DNA of 64,000 bases from positions 1 through 64,000 of the forward strand of contig CBFHVV010000006.1 in assembly GCA_965658965.1 (NCBI GenBank), read 5' to 3'. This DNA comes from Croceimicrobium sp965658965 (GTDB lineage: Bacteria > Bacteroidota > Bacteroidia > Flavobacteriales > Schleiferiaceae). The notes beneath the pieces were generated by a model. It did not search any database. It saw only the letters and a program-made list of their open reading frames with translations, and was not told where the DNA came from. Below, piece after piece: positions 16,730-25,533 of this stretch; the first letter of the stretch is position 1; each line of letters starts with the position of its first letter. Both the position numbers and the translations under genes were made by a program.

Positions 16730-18931
16730 CTAATAGCAATCACTTAAAAGACGGCCTTGCGCTCTAAGTAGGTCTGGCTTAAGGTGGGAGTGGCGCTGGC
16801 CTAAATCTTCTAAGACAGCCAAAACCCCGTTTTGCATATTTAAGGAGCCGCAGAGCATTAATGTAGCATTTACGATCATATTCTTTTCCCATTTTTGAGC
16901 ATCAGCATTAAGCCTGTATTGCACATACTGACAATCTCTCTCTCTAGAATAAACTGGAATAAACTCGAGCTTAGGGCGGCTCTCTAGCAGTTCATCCAAC
17001 CAATTTTGATATAAGATTCCATCCGTTGAGCTTCGCGCTCCCCAGTACAGTTTTACTTCTCGGTTTTTGTCCATTTCTGAAACCATTCCCAGAAATGGCG
17101 CTAGGCCAGTGCCGTTACTCACTAAAACTAGTGGATTGTTGCCCTTAGGTAGATTAAAGCCCAGATTGGATATTAGTTGGGCTTTAATTTTTTGACCCAG
17201 AGGCAGCGTTTTTAGAAAAGGCGAAATTTGTCCTTTTTCAAAATGGCGAATGCTTAAAAAGATGCTATTATCGGGCCTTTTGGCGATGGAGTACAACCGT
17301 TCAGCTTCGTTTGCCTTTTGAGGCTTCAATCCCAGTAAATCACCCGACTGAAAATTAGCTCCCTTAGGAGGAGCTAATTGCAAGGTAAAAACATGGCCAT
17401 GGACTGTGCGCTGTAAGAGCTTAATGGTTTGAAGATTAATGGAGGGTGATTTTTCTAATGCGAAATCGGAGTAGGACCTTGGCAGAGAGAGGTTTAAACT
17501 GGCGGCTAAAGACTTAAGCCAATCTTCATACTCCGATTGATTTTGATCATTTACCGTATACACTGGCAAGAGTGGTTTAAAAGAAGTAGCCTCTTCAAAA
17601 AACTGCTGAGTCTGATAGGCAAATTTACAGTAGTCGGGGTAACGCTTGCTACCAAAGCCAAGTATGGCAAATTGAAGCGGCCTGTCTTTAGGTAAAAAGT
17701 TTATTTGCCGCTCAGAGTACCTGGCATTGCTTGGTGGTTGACCTAAGCCATGGGTCGCAGTTAAGATCAGAATTTTTTCTGTTTTAGATCCCACCGTTAG
17801 CTTGTTAAGCGCACCCAAATGGCTCTTTAAGCCATTAAAATCTAAAACTTCTTGAAGATGTTGGGCAAATGCCCAGGTGCTACCCGTTTCTGAACCTACG
17901 CTAATAGCTATGGGACAATTATCCAGTTGCTCTTGTTTTTTAGGTTGGTTTTGCCTTCGTTTGGTGGTTATTTTAAAGCCTGAAAAAATAAAAAAGAACA
18001 GACTAGCCGTGCTAAAACCCAACACGCCAGACCACAACCAGCTCCCTTCACCGGTGTGTAAAATTTTGGTAAACTCGCCAAGCAACTGAACCCAAGGGTA
18101 AGGAGCTTCAACTACAACCTCTCCACTGAATTGATTTATCTTTAGTTCTCGACTAAGCAAACTCAAGATAAAAAGATCTTCTGGTTGCTCAGAAAATGGT
18201 AGTTGTATTTCCCGTATTTTTGAGAGTTTAATTTGAGAGAAAAGCTGCTCTGGTCCAGAGCCCTCTTTAGCTTCATGTAGTTTTGCTTTCACCTCAAGGG
18301 GATGTGCTACCATCTCTGGAATTACGGAAAACCGTTCCAGGGAAAGATACAATCCGCTTAAAGCGATAAGAATAATGGGGATAAGTAAGAGCCGCCCCAA
18401 CAAAGTGTGGGCTTGTTGGTGAAAGTGGTCTTTGCTTATAAGCGAAAAAATATACTGCCAAGCTAGCTGCCGCTTTAGTAAAAGGCTAAAACCGGTAAGA
18501 GTAATTAGGAACAACAAAAAACTAATAACCGCCACTATAATACGCCCGGTGGTTTTTAAAAATAATGAACGATGAAGGCTAAGGCTAAATTGAACCAGCT
18601 TAGATGATGGCTGTGGTGAACCTATGGATTGACCAGTTAAAGGATCAACAAAATGATGCACCATTTCGCCATTGAGATTAATGCCAGAAACAAGTAGGCG
18701 GTCTTGCGCATCTACAGTTAGGCTAAAAACCTCTAAGAACTCACTTCTGAGCCTAGTTAAAGTTTCCTTCAAACTGGGGTTGCCTGCGTCTTGCACGGTG
18801 TGCTGCGCTTGCGTTTCTTGCCAAGCAGCATCACAAGCAAGCACTATTCCGCTTAAAGACGCAATAACAATAAAACCCGAAGCAACTAAAGCCAACGTTA
18901 AGTGGGCATAGCGCCAAACTGAAAGTAGCAT
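16730..18931 (-). CDS. PepSY transmembrane - flavodoxin - ferredoxin-NADP reductase fusion (inner-membrane reductase)
   Basis: 733 residues. Four membrane segments (about 10-32, 127-152, 178-198, 300-320) form a PepSY-TM unit with histidines next to the helices (H10, H120, H175, H292) that could hold heme. A flavodoxin domain follows (about 341-485, FMN loop GSETGST, ATHGLGQPPSNA), then an FNR module (FAD motif RLYS at 546-549, NAD(P) motif GTGLAPF at 607-613). The layout implies electrons from cytosolic NAD(P)H passing via FAD and FMN to the membrane heme and then outward. Last gene of the heme operon, 9 bp behind DUF2271, so a role in reducing iron or heme, directly or through the DUF2271 protein, is inferred. 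Confidence 0.88.
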   Translation of the reverse strand: MLLSVWRYAHLTLALVASGFIVIASLSGIVLACDAAWQETQAQHTVQDAGNPSLKETLTRLRSEFLEVFSLTVDAQDRLLVSGINLNGEMVHHFVDPLTGQSIGSPQPSSKLVQFSLSLHRSLFLKTTGRIIVAVISFLLFLITLTGFSLLLKRQLAWQYIFSLISKDHFHQQAHTLLGRLLLIPIILIALSGLYLSLERFSVIPEMVAHPLEVKAKLHEAKEGSGPEQLFSQIKLSKIREIQLPFSEQPEDLFILSLLSRELKINQFSGEVVVEAPYPWVQLLGEFTKILHTGEGSWLWSGVLGFSTASLFFFIFSGFKITTKRRQNQPKKQEQLDNCPIAISVGSETGSTWAFAQHLQEVLDFNGLKSHLGALNKLTVGSKTEKILILTATHGLGQPPSNARYSERQINFLPKDRPLQFAILGFGSKRYPDYCKFAYQTQQFFEEATSFKPLLPVYTVNDQNQSEYEDWLKSLAASLNLSLPRSYSDFALEKSPSINLQTIKLLQRTVHGHVFTLQLAPPKGANFQSGDLLGLKPQKANEAERLYSIAKRPDNSIFLSIRHFEKGQISPFLKTLPLGQKIKAQLISNLGFNLPKGNNPLVLVSNGTGLAPFLGMVSEMDKNREVKLYWGARSSTDGILYQNWLDELLESRPKLEFIPVYSRERDCQYVQYRLNADAQKWEKNMIVNATLMLCGSLNMQNGVLAVLEDLGQRHSHLKPDLLRAQGRLLSDCY

Positions 18932-18940
18932 AACTAACAG

Positions 18941-19420
18941 TTAAACACCTATTAACCTAACATAGCGTATGAAATTGCTGCCCTCATACTTTAATTTCGT
19001 GATGTCAGTGGTGTAAGGAATCTCAATTTCGGCTGGTGTATATTTTTGATCTTCAACTGAGGTTTCAAACCTTATTTTGTACCCTTTGTCCATCCTTTCT
19101 GGTGGCAATCCAAAAACAAACATCTTACGATCTCCGCCGCTTAAAGTTGCCCCAGTTATACCATCAACTTCTCGCTTTTGGCGGCCAAAAAACCGCCACC
19201 ATTCGTCTATTTCATGGTACCATTCTGGGTCATCGCCCAAAATGTAAAGGGTTTCTTCATATTCTCCTTGCGGATTCATAAGGCTCACAATAATGTAAGC
19301 GCCTTCACCTGTATAGTTTATCATTTGGATTAAGCATTTATACTGCTTATTTATTGGCTGAGTGCTGAAACCCAGCAAACCAAATAAGGCAAAAAGGAGT
19401 AAGTACTTGGTAAATTTCAT
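18941..19420 (-). CDS. DUF2271 periplasmic protein with a flavinylation-like motif
   Basis: 159 residues with an N-terminal signal peptide (about 1-20). The DUF2271 pattern is visible: GEGAYIIVSLMNPQGEY, TLYILGDDPEWYHEIDEWW and DKGYKIRFETSVED. Residues 86-92 read DGITGAT, which fits the Asp-Gly-x-Ser/Thr-Gly-Ala-Thr/Ser consensus at which ApbE attaches FMN covalently; Thr92 would be the modified residue. It overlaps the ankyrin gene by 4 bp and precedes the PepSY reductase by 9 bp, so the reductase is the likely electron partner. Flavinylation is inferred from the motif. Confidence 0.75.
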   Translation of the reverse strand: MKFTKYLLLFALFGLLGFSTQPINKQYKCLIQMINYTGEGAYIIVSLMNPQGEYEETLYILGDDPEWYHEIDEWWRFFGRQKREVDGITGATLSGGDRKMFVFGLPPERMDKGYKIRFETSVEDQKYTPAEIEIPYTTDITKLKYEGSNFIRYVRLIGV

Positions 19421-20925
19421 GACTTTGGTTTTAAAAATTCAAGGTCTTCTTTTTTTGCATTTAAAAGTTCATTTTCTTGGGCAAGGTTGTAGGCTGTTTG
19501 GCCAAAAGGATCTGTTAAATTGGGGTTGGCTCCTTGACCTATTAACAATTTAAGCGACGCCAAAGAATTAGTTTTTAAAGCTGCTATGTGCAATGCGCTT
19601 AGGCCTTCGTTATTTGTCGCATTCACATCAAGGGGCAGCTTAGTTGCTTTTTCTAACAGATATATTTGGGAGGATTCTGCGGCTAAATGATACCAAGTAT
19701 TCCCTGAGGCCTGTTGCTGAGTTAAATCAACCCCTTCTTTTTTAAGCATATTTAGCTTGGCATCAAACTCAGTTTCATTACCCGGTTGGTAAGCTTTGAT
19801 TAAATAATAAACTAAACTATTACCCGCTTTATCGCGCATAGCGCTTTTTGCTCCCTCCTTCAAAAGGGTTTCAACGGCAGCTTGACTATTGTAACGTAAG
19901 GCAATGCTTAAGGCTGTTTCACCCTTGCTACTAGTGTGGTTGATGTTACTGCTATGCTTGGCTAATAGTTTAATAATTTCGGGTTTTTGCCGAGCGGAAG
20001 CATTTATGAGGGCATTGTAGCCGTTTACTGTGGGTTGATTTACATTTACTCCAGATTGGATCAGATAGGCAACGGTTTCAAGCGTGGCATCTTTGGTAAG
20101 GTAGTAGGTGAGGGGGGTGTTACCGGTTTTGCTAACTTGACGTGGATTAACGCCTAATTCTGATAGATATTTAAACGTAGAGAGTTTATTGGTTTTACCA
20201 CGCAATCCTTGAGCTGCAAAATGCTGGGCATTCTCTAAATTTCTATTTAATTGTGAGGGGTCTAAACCTTCTTTTTGCAACCAATCCAGCATTTTTTGAT
20301 GGCCACCCTTAGCCGCATAGTGAAAAGCACCACTGCCGTTTTTATCAAGGTCTTTTAGCTGAAGCCCGTAGCTTTCTAAAAAATTGATAAGGTCTACATT
20401 TTGTAAATGTGGAAGTAATAGTAACAAGGCATGAGCTCCATCTCTACTTTTTTCTTGTAGAGGCTGAGCGCCATTGTTAATTAAGAATTCATAAACGGCC
20501 TGATCTTGTTGACCAGTAACAGCCGCAAAATTGAGGATGCTATATCCATGATCATCTATCATGTTGGTTTGGGCGCCATTTTCAATAAGCCATTGCATTA
20601 CAGGTAGGTTAGCCTTATATGCCGCCCAAAAAAGATAGGTACGACCGTCATGGGTAATTTTATCGGCGGAATTACCAGGCAGTTTCAACAGGTATTCAAT
20701 AACTTCAAAATCAGCTTTTTCTAAAAGAGCCCACACTACAGGGTCAAAGGCGTTGGCGTCTAGAATGGATGGGTCGTGGCCTTCTTGGACCAGTGCCTTT
20801 ACTGTATCAAGCTTAGGTTGGTTTTTCCAGAAAGCCCTTTGGGCAAGAGGGTTCTGGCTTTGCAGCGAAAAAAAACTTAATACAAATAGCAAGCTAAGTA
20901 GGGTTAATGGCAGTTTTCTGATCAT
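19417..20925 (-). CDS. Exported ankyrin-repeat protein in the heme operon
   Basis: 502 residues from ATG 20925. A TTG at 20934 would add three residues and overlap the upstream gene by 4 bp; the ATG gives a clean signal peptide (MIRKLPLTLLSLLFVLSFFS). The mature part is about a dozen ankyrin repeats (DGRTYLFWAAYKANLPVMQW, HGYSILNFAAVTGQQ, NGSGAFHYAAKGGHQKMLDW, GETALSIALRYNSQ, EGLSALHIAALKTNSLASLK). Ankyrins are protein-binding scaffolds. A periplasmic one between an HmuY-like lipoprotein and a DUF2271 protein, with 4-bp overlaps, suggests a structural or docking part in heme handling. Direct function is unknown. Confidence 0.82.
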   Translation of the reverse strand: MIRKLPLTLLSLLFVLSFFSLQSQNPLAQRAFWKNQPKLDTVKALVQEGHDPSILDANAFDPVVWALLEKADFEVIEYLLKLPGNSADKITHDGRTYLFWAAYKANLPVMQWLIENGAQTNMIDDHGYSILNFAAVTGQQDQAVYEFLINNGAQPLQEKSRDGAHALLLLLPHLQNVDLINFLESYGLQLKDLDKNGSGAFHYAAKGGHQKMLDWLQKEGLDPSQLNRNLENAQHFAAQGLRGKTNKLSTFKYLSELGVNPRQVSKTGNTPLTYYLTKDATLETVAYLIQSGVNVNQPTVNGYNALINASARQKPEIIKLLAKHSSNINHTSSKGETALSIALRYNSQAAVETLLKEGAKSAMRDKAGNSLVYYLIKAYQPGNETEFDAKLNMLKKEGVDLTQQQASGNTWYHLAAESSQIYLLEKATKLPLDVNATNNEGLSALHIAALKTNSLASLKLLIGQGANPNLTDPFGQTAYNLAQENELLNAKKEDLEFLKPKS

Positions 20926-20930
20926 ACAGT

Positions 20931-21944
20931 TCAATTAAGCGGTAAATATTCAAACAACACATTTCCTTTATTTCCATTTTGATCATAAAATCCGCTAAAG
21001 CGAAAACGATACAAGATTTCATCAGGATCTTTTATAAAATACACATTGCGTTTATTAATAGTGAAGCTGCTGGTTTCAAGACTAAAAGATTTCCAGTCAT
21101 GTCCTATTACGTCCGCTCTTACGCTTAGCCTCCCGTATTCAACTTCATTAATGGTAACCATACTCCAGCTAAAAGTGGTATCCTGTTCAAAAGCTTCAAA
21201 CTGATAAGCTTCAACCAAATAAGGGTTTAACAAGCAGCCTGTAACGGAGTAATCTAGGGAGTCGCTGCCGTCAAAAAGCTTGGTCATATACCGTGAAAAA
21301 AGCAAATCCCAATCTTCTTTTGGTGGCTCTAACAGCAGAGTAGAATCGCCCTGAGCGAAAGAAACATATACGTTATTATATCGGCTATCACTTTTAATTT
21401 CAAATTCTTGCAGGTTAGCCTGATTAAGATCGGCTACCATGAAGCGGTAAACGCCACTCTCAAAGCTGTTGAATTTCAATAGTTTATGCCCGCGTCTTTG
21501 GTTTTTCAAATCTCTACCTAAGTTGATTATAAAAACCTCTCCTTGGGCCGCGCCTTGGGCGAAATCTTGTGCTAAAATCCCCTCTTCATAAAACTGGGCG
21601 GGATTTTCAAAAAAGAAGTCGTAATCACTCGCTGAGTAACTGGCGAAAAAATCGGTTTTACCAGTGGGCGCAATTGATTGAAGCATAGCGCTGTTTATAA
21701 AAGCATTGGGATTATTGGTCTCACAGCTAAAGCCTAAATCCCAAGCATCTCTAAGGTGACTAGCTCTGGCCTGGTTGGTGCTAAGGTCATAATAGACCTG
21801 CATTTGATAGTCGGCTTCGTTAGAGCCAACCATACTTGCTTCGCCTATTTGGTCAGTTAAAAAACGACCTTCTAGAAGCTCTTCTTCTTCTTTACAGGCG
21901 TTAAGAGCCAAAACGACGGTACTTAAAAACAGGAACCTTTTCAT
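20931..21944 (-). CDS. HmuY-like heme-binding lipoprotein
   Basis: 337 residues; signal peptide with lipobox LNAC (Cys17). Two HmuY-type modules can be seen: RDAWDLGFSCETNNPNAFIN near residue 66 and EDWDLLFSRYMTKL followed by YSVTGCLLNP near 205-235. HmuY family proteins capture heme and pass it to a TonB receptor. Heme ligands cannot be fixed from sequence alone; histidines are few, so methionines may serve. It overlaps the receptor gene by 4 bp, as expected for a receptor/hemophore-like pair. Confidence 0.8.
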   Translation of the reverse strand: MKRFLFLSTVVLALNACKEEEELLEGRFLTDQIGEASMVGSNEADYQMQVYYDLSTNQARASHLRDAWDLGFSCETNNPNAFINSAMLQSIAPTGKTDFFASYSASDYDFFFENPAQFYEEGILAQDFAQGAAQGEVFIINLGRDLKNQRRGHKLLKFNSFESGVYRFMVADLNQANLQEFEIKSDSRYNNVYVSFAQGDSTLLLEPPKEDWDLLFSRYMTKLFDGSDSLDYSVTGCLLNPYLVEAYQFEAFEQDTTFSWSMVTINEVEYGRLSVRADVIGHDWKSFSLETSSFTINKRNVYFIKDPDEILYRFRFSGFYDQNGNKGNVLFEYLPLN

Positions 21945-24199
21945 GGTAAATTTAAAATTAGACGGGTGAAAAAAGTACGGCCTACACTTAAGGGAATTGC
22001 GGTGCCACCTGAACTATGCGCCCCTCCACCAATTGGGGCGTTGGCATTTATCTGCTGTATGTTTAAGATATTTTTAAGCCCGATAGTAACACTCACTTTA
22101 TCTTTCCAAAAGCCTTTTTCTATATTTAAATCTACCAGTGAGAAGCCTTCAAAAGTGGTAAGAAATAACTCATCATTGCGACTAGCCAGTTGCTGCCTTT
22201 CAGCAGTGTGCTTTATAAAAATAGAGCTTTGTAAGCCCCAGCGCTCGTGGTTGTGATTAAGGTTAAATTGGTATTGGGGAAAGAAATTGAATTGGTTTAA
22301 TTCAGCATTTGTTCTTTTGCTAAAAGCTAAATTGTTTTTAATACCAATTAGGCTTACTCCCGTTTGTAAAGACCAGTTTTGATAATTTACTTTAAGGCCA
22401 ACGTTACCACCGGTGGTTTGGGTACGCGCTATGTTTTCATTTCTGAATAGTCCGCGAGGCTCAGTGTCATCGGGCTCTATTACAGAAACTAGCCTTATTT
22501 CATTTTCTATGCTATTAAAAAAGCTTTGGGCTGAAAAGACGCATTTCCAATTTGAGCTCTTAACTTGGTAATTTAAGCTCAGTTGAAAGTTGTCAGAGGT
22601 TTCTGCCTGCAAATTTTCGTTACCTAAAATGTTATGATTTTCATCAACAAATAGAAAGTATAGTTCGCGCAGGCTGGGGGCTCTAAAGCCTTGAGCATAA
22701 GATGCTCTTAAGGTTAGGTTTTTGTTTTGGGCGTAGCGTAAGGCAAGGGATGTAATTAAAGGTGCTTTAAAATTGCTATTGTAAGCATAACGCAAGCCTG
22801 GCTGCAGGGTAAGTCTACTGAAAGTCGTATATTCCCATTGGGTAAAAAGAGCGGCATCAGTGAGGTTTTGCACGCTGTTTTTTATCCGCTCCCCGCTATT
22901 GGTTTCATGGTTAAAATCATAGCCTAATTGGTAGTTGAGGTTATTATTAAGCTGGTGGCTGATAAAGCTGCGCGAAGCAAAAGAATTGAAAATAGAGGTG
23001 TCTTGAGCATCAAGACCACCAAAGCGCGTTTGGTCACCGGTGTTTAAATTTTTTATAAATGTGGTTTTTCTACGCTGAAAATAATTATAAGCCACAAAGC
23101 CAGAAATTTTGATTTTTGGACTAAGAAAATAGTCAAAGTCAACCGCATTATTAAGTCGTTGTGTGAGGTAATAATCGTCGAGTGCCCTGGGGTATTTCCA
23201 AGCTCCAGTGTCAACCGGACTTATCAGCGAATCAAAACTTCCTATGTTACCTTTGTTGGTAATTTCTTCCCAAAAGTATTCTACTCGGTAGCGAAGCAAC
23301 ACCTTGCCAAAGCGCCTTTGCAAACGTAGGTTACCAAAATACTGCTCCTTGGGGTTCCAAGCTAAGTTTCGCCGATTCTCAGCGAGTGAGAAGCCGTTAA
23401 AGAAATAACGGCCTAGGCCTATTTTGCCATGCCAATTGCCGATTGGTAAAGAGGCGGATCCATCAAAATTGTAACGGCCTACGCTTTCAAAATAATTGGT
23501 GACCTGATACTGAGGCCTTTTATTAGCTGATCGTTTGGTGATTAAATTAATGGTTCCAGCAAGAGCATCGGTTCCGTATTGAATGGCCATAGGGCCTTCT
23601 ACCACTTCAACCCGCTCAATGTCATTTAGGTTAAGCTGGCCAATATCAATGTTTCCGCCTAAGCGACCAATAACAGGCACACCATCTATTAAAATTTTCA
23701 CTTTAGCACCATCTAAGCCTTGCACGCTAATTTGAGAGCCTAAAATGCCGTCCTCGCTAACCTGTAGATTTAGCTCGTTACTAAGCAAGTCGCTTAGGTT
23801 AATGGCAGCTTGTTGTTTTATGCGCTGCTGCCCCAAAATCTTAATATTTCGTACTGCCTTAATACTGGAAGTGGGGTGGCCTTGCCCAGTCACCACTACC
23901 TCCTCTAAATGATCAACTTTAGGTTTAAGGTAAAGGTTTTGTTCAGTGCTGGGGCGGATGGCTAAGTTTTGGTAGCTAAGGTGCATTAGTTTAATCTCGC
24001 AGTTCTTTGGAGATTTAAACCTTAGCCAGCCCTGATCATTTGAAATCTCTAAAGATGTATCACCAGCACTTATAACCAGTGCTTGAACGGTAGGAATAGG
24101 AGCGCCAGTTTCCGCATCTAAAACCTGTAAATTGTATTGGACTTGACCAATTAATAAGCTAGACCCTAGACAAAACAAAACAATAAAGAATTTGACCAT
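21941..24199 (-). CDS. TonB-dependent receptor of the heme operon (HmuR-like)
   Basis: 752 residues. A signal peptide (about 1-19) is followed by a carboxypeptidase-regulatory-like beta domain (about 20-98: LQVLDAETGAPIPTVQALV ... FKSPKNCEIKLMHLSYQNL), a TonB box near LEEVVVTG, a plug (about 112-225; VSVQGLDGAKVKILIDGVPV) and a barrel with FRAPSLRELYF. The next gene overlaps by 4 bp and encodes an HmuY-like lipoprotein, and the preceding gene an HmuY-like exported protein, so heme or a heme-protein is the probable substrate. A 9-bp hairpin sits between the upstream gene and this one. Confidence 0.88.
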   Translation of the reverse strand: MVKFFIVLFCLGSSLLIGQVQYNLQVLDAETGAPIPTVQALVISAGDTSLEISNDQGWLRFKSPKNCEIKLMHLSYQNLAIRPSTEQNLYLKPKVDHLEEVVVTGQGHPTSSIKAVRNIKILGQQRIKQQAAINLSDLLSNELNLQVSEDGILGSQISVQGLDGAKVKILIDGVPVIGRLGGNIDIGQLNLNDIERVEVVEGPMAIQYGTDALAGTINLITKRSANKRPQYQVTNYFESVGRYNFDGSASLPIGNWHGKIGLGRYFFNGFSLAENRRNLAWNPKEQYFGNLRLQRRFGKVLLRYRVEYFWEEITNKGNIGSFDSLISPVDTGAWKYPRALDDYYLTQRLNNAVDFDYFLSPKIKISGFVAYNYFQRRKTTFIKNLNTGDQTRFGGLDAQDTSIFNSFASRSFISHQLNNNLNYQLGYDFNHETNSGERIKNSVQNLTDAALFTQWEYTTFSRLTLQPGLRYAYNSNFKAPLITSLALRYAQNKNLTLRASYAQGFRAPSLRELYFLFVDENHNILGNENLQAETSDNFQLSLNYQVKSSNWKCVFSAQSFFNSIENEIRLVSVIEPDDTEPRGLFRNENIARTQTTGGNVGLKVNYQNWSLQTGVSLIGIKNNLAFSKRTNAELNQFNFFPQYQFNLNHNHERWGLQSSIFIKHTAERQQLASRNDELFLTTFEGFSLVDLNIEKGFWKDKVSVTIGLKNILNIQQINANAPIGGGAHSSGGTAIPLSVGRTFFTRLILNLP

Positions 24200-24217
24200 A
24201 CTGCTAAAACTAGTAGC

Positions 24218-24241
24218 ACCGACCTTTCTTATAAGGTCGGT
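24218..24241 (-). promoter_or_regulatory. Hairpin inside the heme operon (attenuator or processing signal)
   Basis: ACCGACCTT (24218-24226) and AAGGTCGGT (24233-24241) make a perfect 9-bp stem with a 6-base loop. On the transcribed strand only a short T stretch follows, so it is at best a weak terminator. It may stop or protect part of the message and so raise the exported HmuY-like protein over the downstream genes. Confidence 0.6.
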
Positions 24242-24263
24242 AACTTTACTTATCAGATATTTT

Positions 24264-25514
24264 TTAATTAATCATTACTTTGGTGGTATTGCTAAAACCC
24301 GCACCGGCCACTTGTAAAATATAGGCACCTGTCTTTAAGTCGTTAATTTTAAGCTGATACTCTATTAGCCCAGTAGTTTGTGTTAAATCTTCAGATTTTA
24401 TCAGCCTGCCATTTAAATCAAAAAGCTTTAGTTGTAAATCTTGCTCTTGGGCGGCATGCATCACCAAGGTGAATTGATCGGTTGCGGGGTTGGGGAATAC
24501 TGAAACTAAACGTACTGTTTGGCTTTCATCTAGCCCAATAAAAGTGCTCCAGTAGGTAATATCTGTATTAGGATAAACATAAAGCTCTGCACCATTTATA
24601 TCATTTATTCGTAACGGTATGGCACTAAAACTGCCCTGCGCATAAAAGGCTATATCCCAGTTAAGGTCAGTGTTTTTAGAAACTTCACTAGTGTTCTCTA
24701 AAGAGTAGAAAACCTGATCTACATTGCCAGCACCAAGCACCACGGAATCAGCTATCCCATTTACAGTAAATTTTATTTTTCCGGTACCAGAACCGCCGTA
24801 TTCAGTAAACACTAATTCGTTTATAGCCCCATCTTGATTTTTTACTAAATAGGTTATCGTATCAAAAGTGACAATTCCACTGGGGCCTGCGCTTTTCCAG
24901 TCATAGCCGATGGTAGAAATATTTGAAGAAAATGGAAAGGCCAATGTGTCATTTATCTGTGCAGTTACTCCCTGACCTAATTCTACTTGTGAGGTTTGCA
25001 CATCGCGATTGTGCAAAACGCCAGTAACAGGATAAAAACCAAAACCGGGAAAGCTGATTAGATATTTTCGGAATACAATATCCCAGTTAGCAGTGGCTGG
25101 CTCTAGGTCTTTTACGGCATCTGAAGTGATAGCATAATAGAAGAAGTTTTTGGTGTCATAAGGGGCACGGTCGAAAGTTTTGGTAGTTACCCCTGATCCA
25201 TCTAAATTGCTTAAGGTTATAGTGAATTTGCCGGAGGCCAAGTTATCAATACTTATAGCTTTAAATTCGTCATCGTTTGTTTTGAGAATGTAAATACTGT
25301 CTCCTTCAATAAGGTGGGTTTGGATGCCATAATTACCCCAACCAAAGTCAGTGGGGGTGCCTAAATCTCTGTTGCTATCAAATGCACCTGTTTGCCAAGT
25401 TTCATAGGAATTGGTTAATAAAGGCCAAGAGCCTAGACCCGTAGTATCGAAGGTTTGCGCGTTAATATTGAGCGCAATTAATGCCATTATAAGAAGGGTA
25501 GCAGTTTTTTTCAT
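24264..25514 (-). CDS. HmuY-like protein with T9SS sorting domain (cell-surface or secreted heme binder)
   Basis: 416 residues; Sec signal peptide (first about 19, ending NAQ) and no lipobox. HmuY-like repeats are visible as TANWDIVFRKYLISF ... YPVTGVLHNRDVQTSQV (about 145-180) and LNWDIAFYAQGSF ... (about 285-320). The last about 80 residues (VSVFPNPATDQFTLVMH ... GAYILQVAGAGFSNTTKVMI) form a T9SS type A sorting domain. It should therefore be exported across the outer membrane, unlike the periplasm- or surface-anchored lipoprotein version encoded two genes later. Likely first heme contact for the receptor. Confidence 0.83.
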   Translation of the reverse strand: MKKTATLLIMALIALNINAQTFDTTGLGSWPLLTNSYETWQTGAFDSNRDLGTPTDFGWGNYGIQTHLIEGDSIYILKTNDDEFKAISIDNLASGKFTITLSNLDGSGVTTKTFDRAPYDTKNFFYYAITSDAVKDLEPATANWDIVFRKYLISFPGFGFYPVTGVLHNRDVQTSQVELGQGVTAQINDTLAFPFSSNISTIGYDWKSAGPSGIVTFDTITYLVKNQDGAINELVFTEYGGSGTGKIKFTVNGIADSVVLGAGNVDQVFYSLENTSEVSKNTDLNWDIAFYAQGSFSAIPLRINDINGAELYVYPNTDITYWSTFIGLDESQTVRLVSVFPNPATDQFTLVMHAAQEQDLQLKLFDLNGRLIKSEDLTQTTGLIEYQLKINDLKTGAYILQVAGAGFSNTTKVMIN

Positions 25515-25533
25515 TTTATTTTTTCGTTTAGTT

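Noticed and set aside
16364..16739. Two overlapping minus-strand open frames of 71 and 65 codons upstream of the glutaminase region
   Set aside because: No family resemblance, no promoter or start context, low-complexity composition and mutual overlap; treated as chance.
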